From contig NZ_BMLC01000001.1 in assembly GCF_014645015.1 (NCBI RefSeq), positions 1,192,585-1,256,584 of the forward strand: DNA of 64,000 nucleotides, given 5' to 3'. Shown here piece by piece: positions 52,424 through 61,420 of this stretch. Source of the stretch: Salinibacterium xinjiangense (GTDB lineage: Bacteria > Actinomycetota > Actinomycetes > Actinomycetales > Microbacteriaceae). A model generated the notes under the pieces. The model was not told the origin of the DNA and did not search any database. It saw nothing but the letters and a program-made list of their open reading frames with translations. Position numbers and translations under genes: made by a program. How positions within the stretch are numbered: the first letter of the stretch is position 1; the number at the start of each line of letters is the position of its first letter.

Positions 52424-53712
52424 CCGGTCAATCACACAACAAGCACTCGACGATCCGAGCGCTGTCGATTTCGGCGGTGATGTTGGATGGGTTTCCGCCG
52501 CTGGTCAAACAGCTCCCGGTTGTACTGCTATTCACGATCGCCATCTTGGTCTCGCTCATCGTGCCCACTGCCCGCATCACCAGCGTGCCTGCTCTGATCG
52601 CAGCCACGGTGTTATTGGCCGTCGCGACCGGCCTTGCGGGTTTTCTGCCACGAGTGGACCTGGGCGAGCGGTCGGTCCTGGTAGTTCCTGTGATCGATTT
52701 TCTCGTCATCGGAGTTCTACGCTTTGCAACAGGTGAGAGCTCATCGATTTTCGCATCGCTCGCTATCCTGCCAGCCGTTTGGATCGCCGCGTCACCCGGC
52801 CGCCGCCACATCGCCTACGCGTTTGTTGGTGTGCTCGGTGGGCTGCTCGTACCCTTCTTGCTCGGGTCGACCCTCGAGAACAATCCAAACGAGATCGCAC
52901 GTGGCCTGTTCTCCGCTTGCGCATTCACCATGGCTGCCGCCGTGGTCAACGATCTCGTCCGTCTCGCTCGCGTAAATATTAGCGATCTCCAGGCCAAAGA
53001 ACAGGCGACACTCACGGAACTGCAGCGAGCCTTTGTGGTGCAGCAGGCCCTTTTGCCTACAAGCGGCATGGGTGCCACAGGCTATGACTTTGCAGGCATG
53101 TGCCTTCCCTCTAAAGCGATTAGCGGCGATTTTTTCGACTGGTACACAGCCAGTAACGGCATCGCGATTACCTTGGGGGACGTGATGGGAAAAGGTGTCG
53201 GAGCTGGCATCATCGCCGCCACAGTTCGCGCCGTCGTGCGAAGCGCCCGCAACCATGACGACCTCGCCATCGCGCTTGATCGCGCATCTGATGCCCTCGC
53301 GACGGACTTAGCTGACGCGTCGACGTTCGCGACAATGTTCCACGCTCGACTCGACGAGAACACCGGGATCGTCCGCTACATCGATGCCGGACACGGTCTG
53401 ACTATCCACGTCCGCGCCGAGGGGGCTTGGAGCCGGCTCACCTCCTTCGACCTTCCCATCGGACTGATCTCCGATGAGGCGTGGACGGTCGCCCAGTTCC
53501 GATTAGAACCCGGTGACACGCTTGTCAGTTGTAGCGACGGCATCCTGGACCTCTATGACGGCACGGTCGAATCCCTCCAGCACATCGCAGACATCGTCGA
53601 TTCCTCCGAGGATGCCGCCGATGTCCTCGACCGGGTTCGCGCGGTCATCACAGGCGCCGACTTGACCGACGATGACATCACCGTCGTTGTCCTTCGTCGC
53701 CTTGCCGTGTAG
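52420..53712 (+). CDS. Membrane-bound PP2C/SpoIIE-type phosphatase
   Basis: 430 residues. The N-terminal part (about 25-185) has five or six hydrophobic helices ('LPVVLLFTIAILVSLIVP', 'VLVVPVIDFLVIGVL', 'YAFVGVLGGLLVPFLLG'). A short coiled linker 'ISDLQAKEQATLTELQRAF' leads to the SpoIIE domain with 'SKAISGDFFDWY', 'LGDVMGKGVGAG' (metal Asp), 'DAGHG' and 'VSCSDGILDLYDG'. RsbU-type role: dephosphorylation of a STAS antagonist in response to a signal sensed by the membrane part. Coupled by ATGA to the kinase gene. Confidence 0.9.
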   Translation: MTGQSHNKHSTIRALSISAVMLDGFPPLVKQLPVVLLFTIAILVSLIVPTARITSVPALIAATVLLAVATGLAGFLPRVDLGERSVLVVPVIDFLVIGVLRFATGESSSIFASLAILPAVWIAASPGRRHIAYAFVGVLGGLLVPFLLGSTLENNPNEIARGLFSACAFTMAAAVVNDLVRLARVNISDLQAKEQATLTELQRAFVVQQALLPTSGMGATGYDFAGMCLPSKAISGDFFDWYTASNGIAITLGDVMGKGVGAGIIAATVRAVVRSARNHDDLAIALDRASDALATDLADASTFATMFHARLDENTGIVRYIDAGHGLTIHVRAEGAWSRLTSFDLPIGLISDEAWTVAQFRLEPGDTLVSCSDGILDLYDGTVESLQHIADIVDSSEDAADVLDRVRAVITGADLTDDDITVVVLRRLAV

Positions 53713-53879
53713 ATAACTCGGGTTCTGCACTACAAGCGGCCTGTCGGGCATCACTATATAGCGCGGCGTGGCATCTCCCGCCAAGGCACTCACAGCTGAA
53801 CTGGCAAGGACGAGCAGAAGGGCGAAAATTCCAGACGTGCCCTACAGCTTGGTTACCTCTCTTGGTGTGGAGATCAGGC
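53713..53879. other. Short gap, possible remnant of an exported protein (minus strand)
   Basis: The minus strand reads 'GIFALLLVLASSAVSALAGD', which resembles a signal peptide, in a frame with an early stop. No gene is called. Confidence 0.3.
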
Positions 53880-54293
53880 AGGGATGGATGTTTGCTCAGA
53901 GGTCAATAGGTCACCTTGGCCCAGTGGGCCAGAACTCAGACAAATAGTGGGAGATCACACGCAGAAAAGCCGCATTCGCGGCCTGAAATCGGTCCCGAAT
54001 GTTTTCAAGTGTGGGCAGGATGTGGGCAGAAGCCACAACAGGTCCGACCGCATTCCAGAGGAAGTGAAGGTCAGGACTGTTATTTATGGTGCGCCCGGAG
54101 GGATTTGAACCCCCGGCCTATTGATCCGTAGTCGAAAGCCAGATACCCAGAGTTATGCGGAAGTGGCTGAGAAACCGCCAAAACACTGGTGACTGGGCGC
54201 GATCCCGGTGACACGAACTGACCGGGATGCTGCTCAAGTGTGGGTGAAATGTGGGCACGGCTTTAGTGATTACTGCTCATTTTGTGTTGTTAT
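53880..54293. repeat. Repeat block R5 with perfect 47-bp tRNA-Arg 3' end
   Basis: 54087-54133 is identical to 58360-58406, the 3' end of the intact tRNA-Arg from CCA to the anticodon loop. The identity continues to the left almost without change for about 85 bases (54000-54086 against 58272-58359). The right arm has 'CAGAGTTATGCGGAAGTGGC' and 'GTGTGGGTGAAATGTGGGCA'. It is the youngest-looking copy. Confidence 0.85.
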
Positions 54294-54672
54294 GCTTGAA
54301 GATGTTGGTGACAGTTCTGCATCAGAACATCGATGGCAGTCAGAGGGTTCTGGGTCGCCGTCCTCCGGGCCAACCGGAGCGAACGTATTTAGTTCCGGGC
54401 TTGGCGGGCCTGGATGATGCCGTCCCCTGCGACGGTCGCGTAGCGGATGCCCTCCCAGTCAACCTGTCGCTGGAAGTTGATCCAGCCGGGAAATCTCCGA
54501 TGGAATCGGTCGGTCTTATCACTCTGGTTGAGCTGATCACGCTGGCCCTGAAACTCCTCGAGTGTTGCAGCGAGGGGATGCTCGTCGAGGAAGCGAAACA
54601 GTGCCCGGCAGGGGCCCTATTTGGTTCCCCGTTTCGGGGTCTTGCGGGGGTGCTGGGCTGCGCTAGATTTTA
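54294..54672 (-). mobile_element. IS481-family remnant
   Basis: The end region 'CATCAGAACATCGATGGCAG' recalls the terminal repeat. Nucleotide stretches such as 'CTCGTCGAGGAAGCGAAACAG' (minus strand 'LFRFLDEHPLAATLEEF') match the region after the catalytic Glu of the IS481 transposase, and '54370-54400' matches its C-terminal end. The frame is broken throughout. Confidence 0.65.
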
Positions 54673-54783
54673 GCTACACAGCCCCCCGGTCCCGTCGGGT
54701 GTAGGTCTGCTGACTTTCCCGACGTAGCGGGTTTCGCTAGGTGCGGGTGGACGCGATATTTTCGCGCCAAGAAAGGTCCTCCC

Positions 54784-57700
54784 ATGAGAGCACTGCACGG
54801 TATCGGTCGAGGTAATGGGCGTCGACGGATTACATGGCGGACACGGTCGGCGGCGCTGATCGGCGCGGTCACCCTTCTGGTCCCGTTAGCTGTACTCGGC
54901 GGCGCGGCCCCGGCGTCAGCCGCCACGATCTACGGCGTGACCGACTCCATACCCGTCGGCAACCGCCCGATCGGGGTGGCAGTCAACGAGACCACAAACA
55001 CCATCTACGTTGCCAACATTGACGACGGGACGGTATCGGTGATTGACGGGACCGCCAACGCGGTGACCACCGTGCCCGTCGGCAACCGCCCGGCCTTGGT
55101 GGCAGTCAACGAAACCACGAACACCATCTACGTCACCAACAATGGCGACGATACGGTATCGGTGATTGACGGGGGCACCACAGCAGTGACCACCGTGCCC
55201 GTCGGCAGCTCCCCGATCGGGGTGGCAGTGAACGAGACTACGAACACCATCTACGTTGCCAACAACAGCGACGGGACGGTATCGGTGATTGACGGGGCCA
55301 CCACAGCAGTGACCACCGTGCCCGTCGGCAGCGGCCCGTACGGGGTGGCAGTCAACGAGACCTCAAACACCATCTACGTGACCAACGCTAACGACGGGAC
55401 GGTATCGATAATTGACGGGGCCACCACAGCGGTGACCTCCGTGATGGTCGGCAGCGGCCCGTACGGGGTGGCAGTGAACGAGACCACGAACACCATCTAC
55501 GTGACCAACTTTGGCGACAACACGGTATCGGTGATTGACGGGGCCACCACAGCAGTGACCACCGTGCCCGTCGGCAGCTCCCCGTACGAGGTGGCAGTGA
55601 ACGAGACCACGAACACCATCTACGTCACCAACAACAGCGACGGGACGGTATCGGTGATTGACGGGGCCACCAAAGCGGTGACCTCCGTGACCGTCGGCAG
55701 CGGCCCGTACGGGGTGGCAGTCAACGAGACCACGAACACCATCTACGTCGGCAACTCTGTCGACGGTACGGTATCGGTGATCGGGCCAGCAACGGCACCG
55801 GATGCACCCACGGATGTTTCAGCCACGCCCGGTAACGGGCAGGCTACGGTGACTTTCAGCCCATCGGCCCGTGACGGTGGTTCTGCCATCACCGAGTACA
55901 CGGTCACCGCCAGCAACACCGCAACACCAGCCCGTGGCGGGCAGACTGTCTCCGGCACCGGCAGCCCAATCGTGGTCACTGGTTTGACCAACGGTGACAG
56001 CTACACCTTCACGGTGACCGCAACCAACGCCGTCGGCACCAGTGCTGCGTCCGCCGCATCCACCCCCATCGCACTAGCAACAACACCTGGCGCACCGACG
56101 GATGTTTCGGTGACAGCCGGCAGCAGGCAGGCGACGGTGGCTTTCACCCCTCCAGCCAGTGACGGTGGTTCGACGATCACCGGATATACGGTCACCGCCA
56201 CCGACACCACGACACCAGCCAACGGTGGGCAGACTGCCTCCGGCACTGGCAGCCCGATCGTGGTCAAAGGTTTGACCAACGGTGACAGCTACACCTTCAC
56301 GGTGACCGCAACCAACGCCGTCGGCACCAGTGCTGCGTCCGCCGCATCCACTCCCGTCACACCGGCAATAACACCTCGTTCACCGACCGGCTACACCGTG
56401 ACCGACACCATACCCACCGGCAGCGTCCCGGCTGGGGTGGCGGTGAACGACGCTACGAACACCATCTACGTCACCAACTTCGGCGGCGGGACGGTATCAG
56501 TCATTGACGGGGCCACCAACGCGGTGACCAACACCGTGACCGTCGGCAGCTACCCGATCGCGGTGGCAGTCAACAAGACCACAAACACCATCTACGTCAC
56601 CAACAACAGCGGCGACACGGTGTCGGTGATTGACGGGGCCACCAAAGCGGTGACCACCGTGACCGTCGGCAGCCGCTCGTTCGGGGTGGCAGTCAACGAG
56701 ACCACGAACACCATCTACGTCACCAACCTTGACGACGGGACGGTATCGGTAATTGACGGGACCACCAACGCGGTGACCAACACCGTGACCGTCGGCAGCG
56801 GCCCGGTCGGGGTGGCAGTCAACGAGACCACGAACACCATCTATGTCGCCAACAACAGCGACGGGACGGTATCGGTAATTGACGGGACCACCAAAGCGGT
56901 GACCAACACCGTGACCGTCGGCAGCAACCCGTGGATGGTGGCAGTCAACGAGACCACGAACACCATCTACGTCACCAACGGTGGCGACGGGACGCTATCG
57001 GTGATTGACGGGGTCACCAGAGCGGTGACCTCCGTGACCGTCGGCAGCTTCCCGATCGGGGTGGCAGTCAACGAGACCACGAACACCATCTACGTCACCA
57101 ACAACAACGACGGGACAGTATCGGTGATTGACGGGGCCACCAAAGCGGTGACCTCCGTGACCGTCGGCAGCGGCCCGTACGGGGTGGCAGTCAACGAGAC
57201 CACATACACCGCGTACGTGACCAACACCGGTGACAACACGGTGTCGGTGATTGCCCTACCGGCAACGGTACCGGGTGCACCGAGGGATGTTTCGGTAACG
57301 GCCGGCGATGGGCAGGCGACGGTGACTTTCACCCCTCCAGCCGACGACGGTGGTTCGGCGATCACCGGATACACGGTCACCGCAACCGACACGACACCGG
57401 CCGATGGTGCACAGGCTGCGTCCACGGCTGGCAGCCTGACTGCGACGGCAGCATTCGCTAACGGTACGTCGACTGTGTCCGGCACGGGCAGCCCGATCGT
57501 GGTCACCGGTTTAACCAACGGCAACAGCTACACCTTCACCGTGACTGCAACCAACGCTGCCGGAACCGGCGCCACCGCAGCCACCTCCGCCGCCGTCACA
57601 CCGGCACCATCGGCGGTAAACCCAACACCCATCCCACCGGCACCCGTCGCACCAACAGCAGTCACACCCGCAGGATCAGTGCTGGCGCACACCGGGTCGG

Positions 57701-57807
57701 AGCTGAAGCTCCCCCTGGGCCTGGCAGGGCTCCTACTGACAGCCGGACTGGTTGTGCTCGGAAGCGCACGAGTGCGCCGCCGCGCACAGCAACAACACAC
57801 CAGCTGA
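54784..57807 (+). CDS. Sortase-anchored surface protein with two seven-bladed YVTN propellers and Fn3 domains
   Basis: 1007 residues. Signal peptide 'RSAALIGAVTLLVPLAVLGG', then 'AAPASA'. Seven repeats of about 41 residues (each with 'VAVNETTNTIYVTN' and 'GTVSVIDG') form propeller one (about 50-335). Two fibronectin-III domains follow ('PGAPTDVSVTAGSRQATVAF'). Seven further repeats form propeller two (about 540-830), then a third Fn3 domain, a Pro-rich linker, and the sorting signal 'LAHTG' with a hydrophobic helix and 'RVRRRAQQQHTS'. The protein is expected on the cell wall, where such propellers bind surfaces, proteins or glycans. The repeats are nearly identical at DNA level, so copy number may change by recombination. 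ATG 54784 is the only start with a signal peptide. Confidence 0.88.
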   Translation: MRALHGIGRGNGRRRITWRTRSAALIGAVTLLVPLAVLGGAAPASAATIYGVTDSIPVGNRPIGVAVNETTNTIYVANIDDGTVSVIDGTANAVTTVPVGNRPALVAVNETTNTIYVTNNGDDTVSVIDGGTTAVTTVPVGSSPIGVAVNETTNTIYVANNSDGTVSVIDGATTAVTTVPVGSGPYGVAVNETSNTIYVTNANDGTVSIIDGATTAVTSVMVGSGPYGVAVNETTNTIYVTNFGDNTVSVIDGATTAVTTVPVGSSPYEVAVNETTNTIYVTNNSDGTVSVIDGATKAVTSVTVGSGPYGVAVNETTNTIYVGNSVDGTVSVIGPATAPDAPTDVSATPGNGQATVTFSPSARDGGSAITEYTVTASNTATPARGGQTVSGTGSPIVVTGLTNGDSYTFTVTATNAVGTSAASAASTPIALATTPGAPTDVSVTAGSRQATVAFTPPASDGGSTITGYTVTATDTTTPANGGQTASGTGSPIVVKGLTNGDSYTFTVTATNAVGTSAASAASTPVTPAITPRSPTGYTVTDTIPTGSVPAGVAVNDATNTIYVTNFGGGTVSVIDGATNAVTNTVTVGSYPIAVAVNKTTNTIYVTNNSGDTVSVIDGATKAVTTVTVGSRSFGVAVNETTNTIYVTNLDDGTVSVIDGTTNAVTNTVTVGSGPVGVAVNETTNTIYVANNSDGTVSVIDGTTKAVTNTVTVGSNPWMVAVNETTNTIYVTNGGDGTLSVIDGVTRAVTSVTVGSFPIGVAVNETTNTIYVTNNNDGTVSVIDGATKAVTSVTVGSGPYGVAVNETTYTAYVTNTGDNTVSVIALPATVPGAPRDVSVTAGDGQATVTFTPPADDGGSAITGYTVTATDTTPADGAQAASTAGSLTATAAFANGTSTVSGTGSPIVVTGLTNGNSYTFTVTATNAAGTGATAATSAAVTPAPSAVNPTPIPPAPVAPTAVTPAGSVLAHTGSELKLPLGLAGLLLTAGLVVLGSARVRRRAQQQHTS
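54930..57265. repeat. In-gene tandem repeats of 123-126 bp (two arrays of seven)
   Basis: Unit core 'ACGAACACCATCTACGTCAC' recurs with few changes at 55120-55740 and 56450-57210. The array is split by two Fn3-coding units at 55790-56390 that are themselves repeated. Confidence 0.85.
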
Positions 57808-57848
57808 ACCAAAGCTCATCCGGGGTCGCCACCCGCAAAGCTGACGTG

Positions 57849-57897
57849 CTGACGTGCCCCATCTCCGGTTACCGGACCATGGGGCACGTCAGTTTTC
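57849..57897. terminator. Rho-independent terminator
   Basis: A 14-bp perfect stem CTGACGTGCCCCAT / ATGGGGCACGTCAG (57849-57862 and 57879-57892) is followed by TTTTCG. The loop has its own small GGTTACC-type hairpin. It lies 42 bases after the surface-protein stop. Confidence 0.85.
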
Positions 57898-57984
57898 GTT
57901 TAACTCACCGACGCAGCATTGGTTTAGCGCCGTCCCCGCCCCCGGTGCCCGCCTCCGATCAACAAGGACGACGACGAGCACGTC

Positions 57985-58359
57985 CTTCCCTCGATCAGTT
58001 CAAGTCGGCAACGGAGCAACTTCAGCTCGACGCTCACACACAGCCTGCTCAGCAGAATGCTCACGTCGCTGCCCGTCGACGTCAAGGCGGGCTGGTCCGC
58101 TCACGACATCTCATCACATGCCCGCTTACCGCCTACGCCCCGATAGACGAACACCATTGACCATCTACTCCGAGGTCAATTGGTCAACCTCGCCGAGTGG
58201 GCTAAAACCCAGACAAACACGGGGCTGAACACAGCCGGCCAGGGCAAAACCCGCACGAAAATCGGTCCCGAATGTTTTCAAGTGTGGGCAGGATGTGGGC
58301 AGAAGCCACAACAGGTCCGACCGCATTCCAGAGGAAGTGCAGGTCAGACCTGTTATTTA
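57985..58359. repeat. Repeat block R6, left arm at the intact tRNA-Arg
   Basis: Carries the same left-arm motifs as R1, R3, R4 and R5: 'GAGGTCAATTGGTCAACCTC', 'TTTTCAAGTGTGGGCAGGAT', 'CACAACAGGTCCGACCGCAT' and 'ACCTGTTATTTATGGTGCGC'. The first 200 bases (57985-58165) match 2010-2210 beside R1. In place of the right arm, the tRNA 5' half follows, as expected for a chromosomal junction. Confidence 0.8.
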
Positions 58360-58435
58360 TGGTGCGCCCGGAGGGATTTGAACCCCCGGCCTATTGATCC
58401 GTAGTCAATTGCTCTATCCGCTGAGCTACGGGCGC
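58360..58435 (-). tRNA. tRNA-Arg(ACG), CCA encoded
   Basis: On the minus strand: acceptor GCGCCCG/CGGGCGC, D-arm GCUC-AGCGGAUA-GAGC, anticodon stem AUUGA/UCAAU with loop CUACGGA (anticodon ACG), T-arm GGGGG-UUCAAAU-CCCUC, discriminator A and encoded CCA (58360-58362). All stems pair, with one G-U in the T stem. This gene is the insertion point for the repeat-bounded accessory blocks on its left. Confidence 0.97.
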
Positions 58436-58650
58436 ATGTCGTGCAGCCGGCCGAAGCCAACCTGAAAACTATACCAGCGGTTCAGGGCCCTCATGTTCGC
58501 AACAGCGATATGGCATATCCAGGACGACCGTTACTTTTCGATACGGTGGAGGAATGACGGGTGACCCATCCAGCGCCAGACCAGCGAACTCTGGTTGAAG
58601 CCCATGCTGCACGAGCTCGGCGCAGCTACCGAACCACAGGAGCTTCCCGA

Positions 58651-59856
58651 ATGACCCACCACCTCGACGCGACAGACCCGCTCGCCGGGTTCACGAGCCG
58701 CTTCATCCAGAGCAACGAGGTACGTGCCTACCTTGACGGCAACTCGCTCGGGCGCCCCCTGACCGCGACGCTCGAGCGGCTTGCGGGCTTCGTCTCGCAC
58801 GACTGGGGTTCGCGCCTGATCCGCTCGTGGGACGAACAGTGGATGCAACTGCCGCTGGCCCTCGGAGACCGCATCGGTCACGTGACCCTCGGCGCTGCCG
58901 CAGGCCAGTGCGTTGTCGCCGACTCCACCACCGTCTTGCTCTACAAGCTGATTCGGGCGGCCGTGGACGCGCGGCCGGGCCGCACCGAGATCGTGATAGA
59001 CAGGGACAACTTTCCGACGGATCGCTTCATCCTCGAGGGGATCGCGGCCGAGCGTGGGCTCACCCTGCGCTGGATCGATACCGATCCCGACGGAGGCGTG
59101 ACACCGGAACTCGTGGCCGACGCGGTCGGCCCGGACACGGCTCTCGTGGTTCTGAGCCAGGTCGCGTATCGCTCAGGATTCATCGCCGAAGTGGAGCAGA
59201 TCACCGCGATCACCCACGAGTCCGGTGCACTGATGCTCTGGGATCTCTGCCACTCGGCCGGCGTCGTGCCGACGGAACTCGATGCCTGGAACGTCGATAT
59301 CGCCGTCGGCTGCAGCTACAAGTATCTCAACGGCGGGCCGGGCGCTCCCGCTTTCGCTTACGTCGCGAGCCGGCTGCAACCCGAACTGCACCAGCCCATC
59401 CAGGGGTGGATGGGCGCGGCGGACGTGTTCGCGATGGCTGACGAATTCGTGCCCGCTGATGGTATGCGCAGGTTCCTCAGCGGCACACCGCCGGTGCTCG
59501 CCATGGTGCCGTTGCACGACATGCTCAACGTGATCGAGGAGGCGGGGCTGCCCGGAATCCGGAGCAAATCGCTCGCCCTCACCGCCTTCGTCATCGAGTG
59601 GAGCGACGCGAACCTCTCCGGGCTCGGCGTAACGGTGGGCAGCCCGCGTGCTGACGAGCACCGCGGCAGCCACGTGACACTGCGGCATCCGGCATTCCGC
59701 GAGGTGACCGAGTTGCTGTGGCGACGCGACGTCATTCCCGACTTCCGGTTCCCTGACGGGCTGCGCATCGGCCTCTCGCCCCTCAGCACCACCTTCGCCG
59801 AAGTGCAGCTGGGCCTCGAACTCGTGCGCGACATCCTGGCCGAACTGGCCGAGTAA
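58651..59856 (+). CDS. kynU: Kynureninase
   Basis: 401 residues from ATG 58651, preceded by AGGAG; an ATG at 58561 adds 30 residues without family sequence. PLP fold type I: 'VADSTTVLLYKLIRAAVDAR', 'DRDNFPTDRFILEG', 'YRSGFIAEVEQITAITHESG', 'LMLWDLCHSAGVVP' (Asp), and the Schiff-base Lys in 'GCSYKYLNGGPGAPAF'; 'RFLSGTPPVLAM' and 'RIGLSPLSTTFAEVQ' close the site. It hydrolyses kynurenine to anthranilate and alanine. The next gene is a MarR regulator. Other kynurenine-route genes are not in the window. Confidence 0.93.
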   Translation: MTHHLDATDPLAGFTSRFIQSNEVRAYLDGNSLGRPLTATLERLAGFVSHDWGSRLIRSWDEQWMQLPLALGDRIGHVTLGAAAGQCVVADSTTVLLYKLIRAAVDARPGRTEIVIDRDNFPTDRFILEGIAAERGLTLRWIDTDPDGGVTPELVADAVGPDTALVVLSQVAYRSGFIAEVEQITAITHESGALMLWDLCHSAGVVPTELDAWNVDIAVGCSYKYLNGGPGAPAFAYVASRLQPELHQPIQGWMGAADVFAMADEFVPADGMRRFLSGTPPVLAMVPLHDMLNVIEEAGLPGIRSKSLALTAFVIEWSDANLSGLGVTVGSPRADEHRGSHVTLRHPAFREVTELLWRRDVIPDFRFPDGLRIGLSPLSTTFAEVQLGLELVRDILAELAE

Positions 59857-60074
59857 ACCGAACCTCGGGGTGCCGTCTTGGCACGGCCGCGAGGCGCGGC
59901 GCCGTAGCGCGTGGCGCCGAACTGCTCCGGTCATCGGCCGGGCACATCGCGGTCAACGATGGTGAGCCACTGTTCCGTGCATACGTGACCCGCGTCGATG
60001 CGTAGCGACCCATCCCCTGCCTCGACCCTCGATGGCGTCGGCGCTGGGGATGCCGCTCATGGCACTATGAACGT

Positions 60075-60602
60075 GTGACCGACTCCGTGCATCCCGACCC
60101 TATTGCAGAGGCGGCGCGCCAGTGGACAGCGCACGGCTGGGCCGACGCTGTCGACGGGATGTCTGCCGTCACGGCGATCATGCGCACCCAGCAGATCCTG
60201 CTCGCCCGCATCGAGAAAACTCTTAGGCCGTTCGGCCTGACTTTCGCTCGCTACGAGCTTCTGACGCTGCTGAGTTTCACACGAACGGGAGCGCTGCCGA
60301 TGGCGAAGGCCAGCGCGAGGCTCCAGGTGCATCCGACGAGCGTCACCAATGCCGTCGACCGCCTCGAGGGCGCCGGATTCGTTCGCCGCCTGCCGCACCC
60401 CACAGACGGGCGCGCGACTCTCGTCGAGATCACCGACACCGGCAGGCGGATCGCGGGCGCCGCCACCGCGGCCCTCAACTCGACGGTCTTCGAGAACCCC
60501 GGATTCGACCAGCCCGACCTCGACATCATGATCGAGCTGCTCGGCCGCTTCCGCTACAACGCCGGTGATTTCGGCCAGCCCGAGGCCGAGCAGTTCGACT
60601 GA
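60075..60602 (+). CDS. MarR-family regulator
   Basis: 175 residues with a GTG start. Winged helix: 'TFARYELLTLLSFTRTGALP', 'ASARLQVHPTSVTNAVDRLE', wing 'VRRLPHPTDGRATLVEITDT'. It lies between the kynureninase gene and the convergent valine-type operon, so either could be its target. The gap upstream is 218 bases and holds no recognisable gene. Confidence 0.9.
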   Translation: MTDSVHPDPIAEAARQWTAHGWADAVDGMSAVTAIMRTQQILLARIEKTLRPFGLTFARYELLTLLSFTRTGALPMAKASARLQVHPTSVTNAVDRLEGAGFVRRLPHPTDGRATLVEITDTGRRIAGAATAALNSTVFENPGFDQPDLDIMIELLGRFRYNAGDFGQPEAEQFD

Positions 60603-60643
60603 GCTATTCGGCCGAGCAATCCGACCGGGCGCCCCCGTGACCC

Positions 60644-61420
60644 TCAGCGGTGGGTGAAGTTCGGAGCCCGCTTCTCAATGAAGGCCGTCATGCCCTCCTT
60701 CTGGTCATCCGTCGCGAACGCGGAGTGGAAAAGCCGCCGCTCGAACCGCACGCCCGCGGTGAGGGTCGACTCGAAGGCCGCATTGACGACCTCCTTGGCC
60801 ATCATCACGATGGGCAACGACATGCCGGCGATTGTCGCCGCCGTCGCGAGAGCATTATCGAGCAGCTCGTCGGCAGGCACGACTCGCGCGACCAGCCCGG
60901 CGCGCTCCGCCTCGGCAGCGTTCATCGAGCGGCCGGTGAGGATCATCTCCATGGCCCTGGATTTGCCGATCGCCCTCGTGAGTCGCTGTGATCCGCCGAT
61001 GCCGGGGATGATGCCCAGCTTGATCTCGGGCTGGCCGAACATCGCGGTGTCTGAGGCGATGATGACGTCACACAACATGGCCAGCTCGCACCCACCGCCC
61101 AGTGCATGGCCCGACACCGCGGCGATGATCGGCTTGCGCACGGCAGACAGCCGGTCCCAGCCCGAGAACCAGTCAACGAGGTAGGCATCCATATAGGAAT
61201 TGCCCGCCATCTCTTTGATATCGGCACCGGCCGCAAACGCTCGCGTTGAACCGGTGATCACGATCGCTCCGACGCTCTCGTCGGCGTCGAGCTCGGCGGC
61301 CAGCGTCACGAGGTCGTTCATCATCGCGAGGTTGAGCGCGTTCAGCGCCTCCGGCCGGTTGAGGGTGATGAGGGCGACCCGGTCGCGTCGCTCGAGGATG
61401 ATGGTTTCGTAGTCGCTCAT
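60644..61420 (-). CDS. Enoyl-CoA hydratase
   Basis: 258 residues, the standard length. Oxyanion-hole segments '[16 protein letters not shown]' and '[20 protein letters not shown]', catalytic Glu region '[20 protein letters not shown]'. It would hydrate methacrylyl-CoA in a valine pathway or an ordinary enoyl-CoA. Last gene of the operon; ATGA overlap with the dehydrogenase gene. Confidence 0.92.
   Translation of the reverse strand: MSDYETIILERRDRVALITLNRPEALNALNLAMMNDLVTLAAELDADESVGAIVITGSTRAFAAGADIKEMAGNSYMDAYLVDWFSGWDRLSAVRKPIIAAVSGHALGGGCELAMLCDVIIASDTAMFGQPEIKLGIIPGIGGSQRLTRAIGKSRAMEMILTGRSMNAAEAERAGLVARVVPADELLDNALATAATIAGMSLPIVMMAKEVVNAAFESTLTAGVRFERRLFHSAFATDDQKEGMTAFIEKRAPNFTHR

Noticed and set aside
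54930-57265. Regular 123-126 bp repeats resembling an array
   Set aside because: They are in-frame coding repeats of a propeller protein; there are no unique spacers, so this is not a CRISPR.
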